A stretch of DNA of 34,323 bases from Psychrobacter aquaticus CMS 56 (GCF_000471625.1 NZ_AUSW01000010.1:1-34323); one strand, 5' to 3'. Positions 1 to 7,803 are shown, counted from the stretch's first letter. Notes: generated by a model from the sequence alone, not told the origin. A program made the numbers and translations.

Positions 1-88
1 ATACTGCTATCATAAAACTACTTATATTAGACCAATCAGCGCAGTCCGACTCGAGCGATTTGTATTCTAGCGATACAAGTATAAATAC

Positions 89-895
89 TTAGGATAATGC
101 TTTAAATAAGAAGAAAATGCTCACAATGACCAACAACCACGCAAAACTTTTCTTTAATAGTTGTGGTGATAAAGTATGAGCTGCTTTTGCGCCTAATTTG
201 GCTGTGAGGAAACTCATGGTACCAATGCCCAAAAACGCATAAATATGTACAAAGCCAATCGCATTAGGCACATCTACTTGCTCATTTAGCCCAAAAATCA
301 TAAAGCCTAACGCGCCTGCAATGGCAATCGGTAAACCACATGCCGCTGACGTGCCAACCGCTTTTTGCATGACCACACCATAACGATTGAGATAAGGAAC
401 CGTTAAGCTTCCCCCGCCGATACCAAAAATAGCAGAGGCCACCCCTATTCCAGCGCCTGCACCGAGCTGCTTAGGTGTCGAAGGCAATGACCTATTGGCA
501 TTTGCCTCTACTCGCTTTTTACCGCCAGTCAGCATGGTAAAGGCGACCCAAAGCAAAAACGTGCCAACAATGATCTGAAGATGAGTCCCAGACAACCATC
601 CTGCGATTCCTGCCCCAAAAAAACAGCCAATTGCCATTCCTGGTGCCAGATTTTTGAATACAGGCCACATGACGGCGCCGTTTTTATTGTGTGCCATTAA
701 CGAGCTTATAGAGGTTATAACAATGGTCGCCAGTGACGTCCCCAAGGCCAAATGCATCGTCGTATCAGCACTATAACCCATTTGGGTAAAGACGATGAAT
801 AACAGTGGCACCATAATCGTGCCACCGCCCACGCCAAAAAGCCCAGCCGCAAACCCTGCTATAGCCCCTATTATGAAAAATATGATGAGTTCCAC
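89..895 (-). CDS. TauE/SafE family sulfite/anion permease
   Basis: A 268-residue integral membrane protein with about eight hydrophobic segments. The N-terminal glycine-rich motif GLFGVGGGTIMVPLL (about residues 19-33) is echoed in the second half by IFGIGGGSLTVPYL, the two-fold repeat typical of the TauE/SafE (DUF81) family. Members export or import sulfite, sulfonates or organosulfur compounds across the inner membrane, but substrate cannot be read from sequence. The start is a GTG at 893-895; no strong ribosome binding site is visible. It lies downstream of and co-directional with the mesX-mesD-flavin reductase genes, but is separated from them by about 250 bp containing an inverted-repeat element, so it is probably a separate unit. 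A sulfur link with the methionine genes is only suggestive. Confidence 0.85.
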   Translation of the reverse strand: MELIIFFIIGAIAGFAAGLFGVGGGTIMVPLLFIVFTQMGYSADTTMHLALGTSLATIVITSISSLMAHNKNGAVMWPVFKNLAPGMAIGCFFGAGIAGWLSGTHLQIIVGTFLLWVAFTMLTGGKKRVEANANRSLPSTPKQLGAGAGIGVASAIFGIGGGSLTVPYLNRYGVVMQKAVGTSAACGLPIAIAGALGFMIFGLNEQVDVPNAIGFVHIYAFLGIGTMSFLTAKLGAKAAHTLSPQLLKKSFAWLLVIVSIFFLFKALS

Positions 896-971
896 GGGAT
901 ATTTACTTCACAGTTAGATGATGAATGGTTGGACAATAATTAAATCAATCCAAAAATATGAGTAGCCACAA

Positions 972-1117
972 TATAGTCAATCCAGAATAAAAATGGTACA
1001 ACCATTAATTATGTTCTACTGATATAAATTTTTCTCACTGGCTGTTTGCAAGCGTGACAGATGCTCCATAAAATTTATACCAGCAGAACTTAACTCTTTT
1101 AAAATGAATCGACTATA
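972..1117. repeat. TATAG-ended inverted-repeat element, diverged copy 1
   Basis: 146 bp bounded by TATAGTC at the left and GACTATA at the right. The arms form a long imperfect inverted repeat: the region around 1020-1033 (ATATAAATTTTTCT) pairs with AAAATTTATACCAG near 1070-1083. The central part resembles the reverse complement of the copies at 23250 and 29178, but is more diverged. It lies just beyond the stop codon of the flavin reductase and contains no open gene. It looks like a non-autonomous miniature element and could fold as a transcript-end hairpin. Confidence 0.6.
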
Positions 1118-1142
1118 TGAAATAATTGACTTAAGCACTGAC

Positions 1143-1646
1143 CTAAGCAAACTGTACTTGACCAACTTGATGATAGGTACGATTAAAATAAACCAAGCTT
1201 TCCTCTTGCCCGCCTTGTTGTTCATTTTGTCTGATAGCAACAACGCGGCACATAAAGACACTGTGTGTGCCCACTGTCTGCACTTGCTCAATCTCACAAT
1301 CAAAACTGACAAGCGCATCTTCTAAAACTGGAGCACCTGTTTTTAATGTAGTCCAAGAGCCTTGTTGAAATCGCTCTTCTGAGCACAATTTGGATGCAAA
1401 CGCATTAGATAGCTGTTCATGCTGCGCGCCGAGCACATTGACACATAGAACTTTATTTTCAATAAAATGTATATGTGAACGCGATGTCTGATTCATACAA
1501 ACCAGCAGTGTTGGCGGTGTGTCTGTAACGCTACATACCGCAGAGGCAGTAAACCCATGAAGACCAGATGCGCCTTCTGTGGTAACGACATTGACCGCCG
1601 TCGTTAACAAAGACATGGCATTTCTAAAGTCAGTTGCTTCAATCAT
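1143..1646 (-). CDS. Flavin reductase (HpaC-like) linked to MesD/MesX
   Basis: A 167-residue protein of the flavin reductase/FMN-binding split-barrel family, the small NAD(P)H:flavin reductase partner of two-component monooxygenases. Family features are the N-terminal FRNAMSLLTTAVNVVTT segment, the G-F-T-A-S-A-V-C-S-V-T motif near residues 31-41, which usually contacts flavin, P-P-T-L-L-V-C around 44-50, and the C-terminal L-V-Y-F-N-R-T-Y-H. I chose the ATG at 1644-1646, preceded by an AGGG about nine bases upstream, over an in-frame GTG one codon earlier. It sits 37 bp after mesD in the same direction, so it is probably the third gene of the mesX-mesD operon. Inference: it supplies reduced flavin for the oxygen-dependent step attributed to MesX/MesD. 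Confidence 0.85.
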   Translation of the reverse strand: MIEATDFRNAMSLLTTAVNVVTTEGASGLHGFTASAVCSVTDTPPTLLVCMNQTSRSHIHFIENKVLCVNVLGAQHEQLSNAFASKLCSEERFQQGSWTTLKTGAPVLEDALVSFDCEIEQVQTVGTHSVFMCRVVAIRQNEQQGGQEESLVYFNRTYHQVGQVQFA

Positions 1647-1683
1647 CACTTATACCCTAAATTTGACTATCGCTTTTTTTAAA

Positions 1684-2712
1684 TTAGGCCGTCAGTTCTT
1701 GACGAACAATCTCTGCGCCAGCACTCAACGCTGACAGCTTGGCACGTGCCACTTGGCGAGACAAAGGCGCCATGCCGCAGTTGGTCGAGGGATAGAGCTT
1801 ATCGGCATCGACAAATTGCAATGCTTTGCGCAAGGTATCTGCGACCGCCTCAGGCGTCTCAATGTCATTGGTCGCCACATCAATCGCGCCGACCATCACT
1901 TTTTTACCGCGAATCAATTCAATCAAATCCATGGGTACACGTGAGTTTTGACACTCAAGTGAGATAATATCGATTTTAGATTGTTGCAGCTTGGGAAATG
2001 CTTGCTCATATTGGCGCCACTCTGAACCGAGTGTTTTTTTCCAGTCGTTATTGGCTTTGATGCCATAGCCGTAGCAAATATGTACTGCCGTTTCACATTT
2101 TAGACCGTCGAGGGCACGCTCTAAAGTAGCAATACCCCAGTCGTTCACATCATCAAAGAACACATTGAAGGCAGGCTCGTCGAATTGAATGATATCCACG
2201 CCAGCCGCTTCTAACTCTCTCGCTTCTTGATTTAAGATTTTGGCAAATTCCCACGCGAGTTTTTCACGGCTTTTATAATGACCATCATATAGCGTGTCAA
2301 TCATCGTCATTGGCCCTGGCAGCGCCCATTTAATCGGCTGGTCGGTGTGCTGACGTAAAAACTTTGCATCGTCAACGAACACAGGCTTTTGACGGCTCAC
2401 GCTACCCACCACTGACGGCACGCTGGCATCATAGCGGTTACGAATACGAACGGTCTTACGCTGCTCAAAATCGACACCGTCAAGATGTTCAATAAACGTG
2501 GTCACAAAGTGCTGACGGGTTTGCTCGCCATCACTGACAATATCGACCCCTGCACGTACTTGCTCTTGCAACGATACTAGCAGAGCATCTTGTTTGGCTT
2601 GGATAAGCTCATCACCTTCTAACGCCCAAGGTGACCAAATTTTTTCGGGTTCTGCCAGCCAAGACGGTTTCGGTAAGCTGCCAGCGGTTGAGGTCGGTAA
2701 TAACGTTTTCAT
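1684..2712 (-). CDS. mesD: Core-MetE methionine synthase, MesD type
   Basis: A 342-residue protein corresponding to the C-terminal catalytic barrel of cobalamin-independent methionine synthase, less than half the length of MetE (about 750) because the N-terminal folate-binding half is absent. Likely zinc ligands are visible: H211 and C213 in HICYGYG, E253 in SLECQNSR and C312 in STNCGMAPL. QFDEPAF at 176-182 is the conserved homocysteine-side motif. It is expected to make methionine from homocysteine in the cytoplasm. I assign the MesD subfamily because it lies directly after a DUF1852 gene, the arrangement described for the folate-independent MesD/MesX system of Acinetobacter. Its methyl donor is not known to me. 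The gap to mesX is 56 bp. Generic annotation would be 'methionine synthase II'. Confidence 0.85.
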   Translation of the reverse strand: MKTLLPTSTAGSLPKPSWLAEPEKIWSPWALEGDELIQAKQDALLVSLQEQVRAGVDIVSDGEQTRQHFVTTFIEHLDGVDFEQRKTVRIRNRYDASVPSVVGSVSRQKPVFVDDAKFLRQHTDQPIKWALPGPMTMIDTLYDGHYKSREKLAWEFAKILNQEARELEAAGVDIIQFDEPAFNVFFDDVNDWGIATLERALDGLKCETAVHICYGYGIKANNDWKKTLGSEWRQYEQAFPKLQQSKIDIISLECQNSRVPMDLIELIRGKKVMVGAIDVATNDIETPEAVADTLRKALQFVDADKLYPSTNCGMAPLSRQVARAKLSALSAGAEIVRQELTA

Positions 2713-2768
2713 GGTATCTCATCTTTTATATTTTGTTTTTATGGTTTAATTTTTTATATGTCGGTCAG

Positions 2769-3776
2769 TTAGGCAGCATGCTTTTTAGCCGCACTTTTTT
2801 CCACAGAATAGCTTGCAGCCCACTGCTCTAAAACGTCTTGATAAGGCTTAATGAATTGCTCTTGTGTAAATTTGCCTTGCTTTACTGCCATTTGACTGCG
2901 TTCTTCACGATCATACACGATTTGCGTCAGTGAATAATCTTGGTACTCCAAACTTGGTTGATACACGTCGCCTGCGCTTGAGTTGGCATTGTAAATTTCA
3001 GGCCGATAGATTTTTTGGAACGTCTCCATGGTACTGATGGCACTGATTAGCTCAAGATCGTTGTAATCACTCAATAAGTCACCGGCGAAATAGAACGCTA
3101 GTGGCGCAGCACTATTTGGCGGCATAAAGTAACGTACGGTTAAACCCATTTTTTGAAAATACTCATCGGTTAGCGAGTATTCATCTTGCTTGTATTCAAC
3201 GCCCAATACAGGGTGCTGATTGGCCGTACGGTAATAGGTTTTGCTGGTTGAAACACTGAGGCAAATCACTGGTTTTTTATCAAAATTGGCTTGGTAGGCT
3301 TCTGAGTTCAATAAGTATTGAAACAGCTTGCCATGCAAGTCGCCAAAATTCTCTGGTGGCGCAGAGGCTGGGTTTTTATCGAAATGCTCGAGTAGTACGA
3401 CGCTAAAGTCATAATCGCGCACATAAGAGGAGAAACTATTGCCGATCATACCGTCAATACGCTTGTTGTCTTTATGATCAACAATCGTTGTTTTAAGGGT
3501 TTCGATGACAGGAAATGTATCGCCATTGCCTTCGATATCCATATTTGCAGAAATGATGTCAACTTCAACAGAATAACGGTCTGCTGTCGGGTTGTCCCAA
3601 TGTGCCAAAGCGTTAAAACGGTTGTTTATCATTCTCAACGTTTTGCGTAGATTCTCTTGGCGATGCTCGCCGCGCGCCAGATTGGCAAAGTTAGTCGTCA
3701 GACGCGTGCTATCGGCTGGATGATAGTTTTCATCGAAACGAATACTCTTAATTGAACAGGCAAATTCTTTACTCAT
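2769..3776 (-). CDS. mesX: DUF1852 protein, MesX partner of MesD
   Basis: A 335-residue soluble protein matching the DUF1852 family in length, with the pattern FACSIKSIRFDENYHPADSTRLTTNFANLARG at the N-terminus (residues 5-36). No signal peptide, membrane segment or known catalytic motif is visible. From published work recalled from memory, DUF1852 proteins (MesX) are required for MesD-type methionine synthase activity in Acinetobacter baylyi, in an oxygen-dependent way. The ATG at 3774-3776 is preceded by AGGGGAGCGG, a strong ribosome binding site. It is the first gene of a three-gene minus-strand operon with mesD and the flavin reductase. The upstream region carries a MetR-like palindrome, so it is probably induced when methionine is limiting. 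The biochemical role is undefined. Confidence 0.85.
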   Translation of the reverse strand: MSKEFACSIKSIRFDENYHPADSTRLTTNFANLARGEHRQENLRKTLRMINNRFNALAHWDNPTADRYSVEVDIISANMDIEGNGDTFPVIETLKTTIVDHKDNKRIDGMIGNSFSSYVRDYDFSVVLLEHFDKNPASAPPENFGDLHGKLFQYLLNSEAYQANFDKKPVICLSVSTSKTYYRTANQHPVLGVEYKQDEYSLTDEYFQKMGLTVRYFMPPNSAAPLAFYFAGDLLSDYNDLELISAISTMETFQKIYRPEIYNANSSAGDVYQPSLEYQDYSLTQIVYDREERSQMAVKQGKFTQEQFIKPYQDVLEQWAASYSVEKSAAKKHAA

Positions 3777-3825
3777 GGTAATCCGCTCCCCTAATACTCA
3801 AAATAAAACCAAATTTCTGTATGAG

Positions 3826-3894
3826 ATGAATTATGCCTGAATCAATACATGAATAAAAATGATGTAAATTAAACTAAATATGAATATAATTCAT
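3826..3894 (-). promoter_or_regulatory. Candidate MetR-controlled promoter of mesX-mesD
   Basis: At 3880-3894 lies ATGAAT-ATA-ATTCAT, which contains an exact TGAA-N5-TTCA (3881-3893), the consensus recognised by the LysR-type methionine regulator MetR. Three more TGAAT half-sites follow toward the gene at 3827, 3838 and 3850, spaced 11 and 12 bp, about one helical turn. Read on the minus strand, CATAAT (3835-3830) is a good -10 without a recognisable -35, as expected of an activator-dependent promoter. The palindrome would be centred about 64 bp upstream of the predicted start. The regulator itself is not in this window, so this is inference. Confidence 0.55.
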
Positions 3895-3926
3895 CTTAGT
3901 AAATTTAAGATATAGAAAGGGCTTTC

Positions 3927-3957
3927 ATTAAGACGTTAAAATATTAAGACGTTAAAA
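3927..3957. repeat. Tandem 16-bp direct repeat upstream of mesX
   Basis: ATTAAGACGTTAAAA occurs at 3927-3941 and again at 3943-3957 with one T between, a perfect two-copy tandem repeat with a 16 bp period. It lies about 35 bp beyond the MetR-like palindrome, on the side away from mesX, and just downstream of the gntR stop. It may be a duplicated regulator site or a simple slippage duplication. Confidence 0.7.
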
Positions 3958-4017
3958 GTACATTCATCAAATCTAGAAGAGATTAAAAAGTGTTTTTTAA
4001 TTTGGATAAGCTGACCA

Positions 4018-4743
4018 CTAAATAATCTGACTTTCATAACTGAATTTTTCTGCCAGTCCGTATGACTCTCTATACTCAACAGGATCACCTTCCAAATTCT
4101 TAGCGATGCGGCATACCTTAACCAAGTTTTCGTGTTGCGTATTGTCCAAATAAGGATCTATATGATCGGTTATAAAAAATAGTGTTTCTATAGCAGAGGA
4201 TACAAATTGTCCGCATTTTTTATAATAAAAAGGATAGAGAAGATTCTCAAAATCTTTGGGTTCTAGACCTATAAACTCTTGGTAGCGGTTCTTAGGTAAC
4301 CAAATTCTTTCACTCAAAATGACTTTGTCTTCGACGATACGCACACGTTCTATATAAATCAGATCTTCGTTTTCATGAATATTCAATGTTTTATTGATCG
4401 TATCAACCGCCTCAATCAACGTTATTTTTTTGATGACGCCAGTCGGTATAACGTATCGAGCTTCTTGATCACGGAACTTATAAAATCTTAACAACGAGGT
4501 GTTAAAATCTGGTTTTTTTAAAAAAGTGCCGCGGCCTTGATGTTTTATCAACACCCCATCTTCTACTAACTTTTCGACCGCTTTACGGACGGTTCCTACC
4601 GACACCTGATACTTATCTGCAAAGTCCTGTTCCGTAGGTAAGGGGGTGCTTTCATCCCATTTACTTTCCGTAAGTAACGTCTGAATATGCCACCGTACTT
4701 GCTCGTAGCGTGGCATGTTGAATTTTTTAAAATTATCTATCAT
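4018..4743 (-). CDS. GntR family regulator, HutC/UTRA type
   Basis: A 241-residue transcription regulator. Residues about 9-77 form the GntR winged helix-turn-helix, with LPTEQDFADKYQVSVGTVRK as helix-turn-helix and an IKHQGRGTFL wing. Residues about 90-235 match the UTRA ligand-binding domain of the HutC subfamily (…LIYIERVRIVEDKVILSERIWLP…PVEYRESYGL…). Such repressors are usually released by a metabolite of the controlled pathway. It is transcribed divergently from the 5082 transporter, with 338 bp between them, and the tctCBA genes follow. It is therefore the obvious candidate regulator of the whole transport locus. The ligand is unknown; an organic acid related to the transported compound is a reasonable guess. 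Confidence 0.88.
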   Translation of the reverse strand: MIDNFKKFNMPRYEQVRWHIQTLLTESKWDESTPLPTEQDFADKYQVSVGTVRKAVEKLVEDGVLIKHQGRGTFLKKPDFNTSLLRFYKFRDQEARYVIPTGVIKKITLIEAVDTINKTLNIHENEDLIYIERVRIVEDKVILSERIWLPKNRYQEFIGLEPKDFENLLYPFYYKKCGQFVSSAIETLFFITDHIDPYLDNTQHENLVKVCRIAKNLEGDPVEYRESYGLAEKFSYESQII

Positions 4744-5081
4744 TTTTTCACCACAATGTGAAGATTTTGATTATCTGTTTTAAGAACGTTAAGCAGGGTT
4801 ACATGCCTAAGCAGTAGAATATATCTGACATTCTATCTTAAGTCCTAACCAAATTTTAAATATCCTTTTAATGTTAACGCCCACCCAGATTTTTTGGTGA
4901 ATCTCATCTCATTCATACTGCCATTTTTGCTATCATTCTACTCAGTTGAATACGCTTTGAGCGCCTATACAATAGGCGAACCTAGAAAATTATCTGTCAA
5001 CATTATCGTAGCACTCTTTACTCTAGAAAATACATATGTAGATAGATTTAGGTTTTATACAATCAAAGTCAAGGAGCAAAC
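4744..5081. promoter_or_regulatory. Divergent gntR/transporter control region
   Basis: 338 bp without a convincing gene. CGCCTA-TACAA-TAGGCG at 4962-4978 is an inverted repeat with 6 bp arms. It overlaps a plausible plus-strand promoter: TTGAAT at 4946-4951, 16 bp, TACAAT at 4968-4973. This is a good place for a GntR repressor to act. A second perfect palindrome, TACATATGTA, is at 5031-5040, and TATACAAT recurs at 5056-5063. The transporter start is preceded by AAGGAG. Operator assignment is inferred. Confidence 0.45.
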
Positions 5082-6371
5082 ATGACTCTATATATTTTAA
5101 TGGCCATCGTAACCTCTATTGCGCTGGGCTACATCACTAAAATTAATATCGGCTTGTTTGCGATTGTATTTTCATACCTTATTGGATGTTTCGGTATGGG
5201 GCTTAGTGCTTCTGAAGTTATTAAACTATGGCCTCTCAAAATTTTCTTTGTTATTTTTGCAGTGACGCTCTTTTATAATTTTCCTCTGGCTAACGGTGCT
5301 TTAGAAAAATTATGTAGTCATTTGATTTATAAGTGTCGACACTTTCCAGCGTTATTGCCTCTGGCTATTTTTTTTACGGCCACGATTGTGGCAGGCTTAG
5401 GTGCTGGTTATTACACAGTGTTAGCCACTATGGCGCCTATGATTTTGTTGTTGTCCAAAAGAACCAACTTAAATGTCGTGATGGCTATTTTGTCAGTGAA
5501 CTATGGCGCACTAGCCGGCGCTAATTTTATCACTTCACAAAGCGGCGTTATCTTTAGAGAGCTCATGCGATCCGCTGGTGTGGCCAATGATAATACCTTT
5601 ACGTATGGTTTAGGGATCTTTGCTGTGACCTTTTTAATGCCAGTCATCGTATTGAGCGTTTACAGCTTTATCAATGCCAAGAATAGTAAAATAGTGATTC
5701 AAAGCATATTGCCAGAGCCTTTAGACAGTAAGCAAAAGCAGTCTATTATGCTGATTTTTATTATGATGGCCATTGTACTTATTGTGCCTATTTCAAATCT
5801 GCTGATGCCACAAGTACAAGCGATTCAGTTTTTGAATGCTCGGATTGATATTGGTTTTATTGCCATTTTTTTTGTTTTGGTCAGTTTGTTTTTGAAGCTG
5901 GGTGATGAAAAAACTGTAATTGCTTTGATACCTTGGAATACGCTCATTATGATTTGTGGCGTCAGCATGTTGATCAGCCTTGGGGTAGAAATAGGGGTTA
6001 TTTACGAGCTGACAGAATGGCTAAGCACCAACGTACCTATCTGGATGATACCGACTTTAGTGTTTGTTATTAGCGCAATTATGTCAATATTTGCGAGTAC
6101 ACTTGGGGTAGTCGCGCCTACTTTATTTCCTATGGTGCCAGCGTTAGCCGTTGCCTCTGGTTTAAACCCTTTATTACTATTTGTCTGTATTGTAGTTGGC
6201 GCTCAAAGCTCGTCTATTTCCCCGTTTTCATCAGGAGGCAGTCTAACCTTGGGAGCCTCTCAATTGCATATAGATAAAGGTCGGCTTTTAAATATTCTGC
6301 TGTTTAAGGCATTGCCCCTAGATATCATTATTGGAATAGGCGCGATTTTAGTTATTCAGCTCATATTTTAA
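5082..6371 (+). CDS. MatC/IT-superfamily organic anion transporter
   Basis: A 429-residue inner membrane protein made almost entirely of hydrophobic segments, about 11-12 helices. The N-terminal half resembles the MatC_N/dicarboxylate carrier type of the ion transporter (IT) superfamily. Conserved-looking stretches are FTATIVAGLGAGYYTVLATMAPM (about 97-119), NYGALAGANFITSQSGV (about 139-155) and, in the second half, GAQSSSISPFSSGGSLTLGAS (about 374-394); the paired small-residue loops are typical of substrate-binding re-entrant loops in this superfamily. Expected role: sodium- or proton-coupled uptake of a di- or tricarboxylate. It is divergent from the GntR regulator and lies 297 bp before tctC, so two unrelated organic-acid uptake systems sit together. 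The exact substrate cannot be told from sequence. Confidence 0.75.
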   Translation: MTLYILMAIVTSIALGYITKINIGLFAIVFSYLIGCFGMGLSASEVIKLWPLKIFFVIFAVTLFYNFPLANGALEKLCSHLIYKCRHFPALLPLAIFFTATIVAGLGAGYYTVLATMAPMILLLSKRTNLNVVMAILSVNYGALAGANFITSQSGVIFRELMRSAGVANDNTFTYGLGIFAVTFLMPVIVLSVYSFINAKNSKIVIQSILPEPLDSKQKQSIMLIFIMMAIVLIVPISNLLMPQVQAIQFLNARIDIGFIAIFFVLVSLFLKLGDEKTVIALIPWNTLIMICGVSMLISLGVEIGVIYELTEWLSTNVPIWMIPTLVFVISAIMSIFASTLGVVAPTLFPMVPALAVASGLNPLLLFVCIVVGAQSSSISPFSSGGSLTLGASQLHIDKGRLLNILLFKALPLDIIIGIGAILVIQLIF

Positions 6372-6668
6372 GCACTATGGTAAGTTCCGTCTCAAACTCC
6401 TGAACCACCATACGGTTTTTTAAGTCGATAAATGTTCAAAATATAAATATAAGGTTTTGCTTTATGAAAATAAAATTCATACATACATACATATGTTTCT
6501 TGTCATTTTTAAAATATTCTGTTACTTTTGTACAACATTTAGGGTTCTATCGTTATAAAGTTTACTCAGCTGAGTTAATCGAACATGAACATTTCATGTA
6601 ATAACTTTACGACTTTAGTTAAAATTTTATTGGTTTTTTAGTAAATCAAAACACACAAGGAGCGTCGT
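6372..6668. promoter_or_regulatory. tctC upstream region with two palindromes
   Basis: About 300 AT-rich bases with no gene. It contains the perfect 12 bp palindrome ACTCAGCTGAGT at 6564-6575 and, eight bases further, ACATGAA-CAT-TTCATGT at 6583-6599 (7 bp arms). Near 6478-6492 there is a short CATA tandem run ending in TACATATGT (6488-6496). The same nine bases occur upstream of the 5082 transporter at 5031-5039, so they are a candidate shared regulator site. The two palindromes are good operator candidates for the tct genes. I could not assign a confident promoter. Confidence 0.4.
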
Positions 6669-7688
6669 GTGAACAAACTATCTTATTTGGCTCTTGGCCT
6701 TTCCGCACTAACCCTCACCGCATGTAATAACGCTAACGAAACTGCTAGCGCAGGCGCAGATGAATTTTCAGGTCCTTCACGTCCAGAATGTATCGCCCCT
6801 GCAAAACCAGGTGGTGGCTTTGACTTGACTTGTAAGCTTGCACAAGCTGGCTTAAGAGATACTGGCATCTTAACAGATCCAATGCGAGTCACTTATATGC
6901 CAGGCGGTGTAGGCGCAGTTGCTTACAACAAAGTCGTTGCCAATGATCGTGCAAATAACGATGCAATTATCGCTTTCTCTACTGGCTCTATTCTGAACCT
7001 GTCGCAAGGTAAATTTGGTAAATTCACTGAAAAAGACGTGAAATGGCTAGCAGGCGTGGGTACCGATTATGGCGCTATTGCTGTGAATGCCGATTCACCA
7101 ATCAAAGATCTAGCAGGATTGGTCGCTGAACTCAAATCAAATCCAAAAGCGATTAGTTTTGCGGCTGGTGGTAGTGTCGGTGGTCAGGATTGGATGCAAA
7201 CGGCTATTTTGGCTAAAGCAGTTGGTGTTAACCCTAGCGACATGACTTATGTGGCGATGGAAGGCGGCGGAGAGGCGATTACTGCGGTCATGGGTAATCA
7301 TGTTACTGTCGTGAGTGCTGGTATTGCAGAGATTATGCCACAAGCCACTGCTGGTAAGCTGAAAGTATTGGCAGTGTTTGCCGAAGAAAGACTGGGCGGT
7401 ACTATGGCAGATATTCCTACTGCTGTAGAGCAAGGCTACGATGTTAATTGGCCTGTTGTTCGCGGCTATTACATGGGTCCAGATGTGAGTCCTGCTGCTT
7501 ATGCTTGGTGGAAAGCGTCGTTTGATAAGATGCTTGCTGATCCAAAGTTTGCTGAATTGCGCGAACAGCAAGAACTACTACCTTTCTCTATGACGGGTGA
7601 AGAGCTTGAAGCCTATGTTTATAAGCGTACTGGCGAGCTACGTGAGCTATCAGCTGAATATGACCTCCTTGGCGCTGAAGCCAAATAG
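6669..7688 (+). CDS. tctC: TctC-type tricarboxylate-binding lipoprotein
   Basis: A 339-residue extracytoplasmic binding protein of the tripartite tricarboxylate transporter (TTT) family. The start is GTG, preceded by AAGGAG. Residues 1-18 form a lipoprotein signal peptide with lipobox LTAC, lipidated Cys at 19 and Asn after it. The mature part shows the family motif IAPAKPGGGFDLTCKL (about 42-57), the YMPGGVGAVAYN segment, then AAGGSVGGQDWM and GGGEAITAVMGNHVTV. It captures a carboxylate and hands it to TctA/TctB. The genes tctB and tctA follow in the same direction, with a hairpin between. A lipidated TctC is less usual than a freely secreted one; the rest of the fold is normal length. Confidence 0.92.
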   Translation: MNKLSYLALGLSALTLTACNNANETASAGADEFSGPSRPECIAPAKPGGGFDLTCKLAQAGLRDTGILTDPMRVTYMPGGVGAVAYNKVVANDRANNDAIIAFSTGSILNLSQGKFGKFTEKDVKWLAGVGTDYGAIAVNADSPIKDLAGLVAELKSNPKAISFAAGGSVGGQDWMQTAILAKAVGVNPSDMTYVAMEGGGEAITAVMGNHVTVVSAGIAEIMPQATAGKLKVLAVFAEERLGGTMADIPTAVEQGYDVNWPVVRGYYMGPDVSPAAYAWWKASFDKMLADPKFAELREQQELLPFSMTGEELEAYVYKRTGELRELSAEYDLLGAEAK

Positions 7689-7744
7689 CCTCATTAAGAC
7701 CATACTCCCTTAATGATTGAATACTAAATTTTATAGTATTTATC

Positions 7745-7778
7745 AAAGGTTGACAGATGACACATCTATCAACCTTTT
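7745..7778 (+). terminator. Intercistronic hairpin between tctC and tctB
   Basis: AAAGGTTGACAGAT at 7745-7758 pairs with ATCTATCAACCTTTT (one G-U pair) around a short loop and is followed by a T-rich stretch. It lies between the tctC stop and the tctB ribosome binding site. This fits an attenuating terminator or 3' end-stabilising hairpin that keeps the binding protein more abundant than the membrane subunits. Confidence 0.7.
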
Positions 7779-7803
7779 ATTTTAGAATTTAAGGATTACT
7801 GCT

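Noticed and set aside
59..77. TTGTAT…ATACAA stem after the TauE/SafE gene as a terminator
   Set aside because: Only six A/T-rich pairs and no convincing T-run in the direction of transcription.
1016..1325. Opposed ORFs of 100 and 73 residues
   Set aside because: They lie over the end of the flavin reductase gene and the TATAG element, with no codon pattern or start signal of their own; they are shadows and repeat sequence.
1684..2712. Truncated full-length metE
   Set aside because: The 342-residue protein starts with its own proper N-terminus (the TAGSLPKP motif typical of core MetE) and lies in a conserved DUF1852 context, so it is a complete core-MetE gene rather than a fragment.
4894..5085. 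63-residue ORF overlapping the transporter start by an ATGA, with a hydrophobic N-terminus
   Set aside because: It begins with TTG or GTG without a ribosome binding site, covers the probable promoter/operator region, and its sequence looks random after the first 25 residues. The four-base overlap is the only argument for translation.
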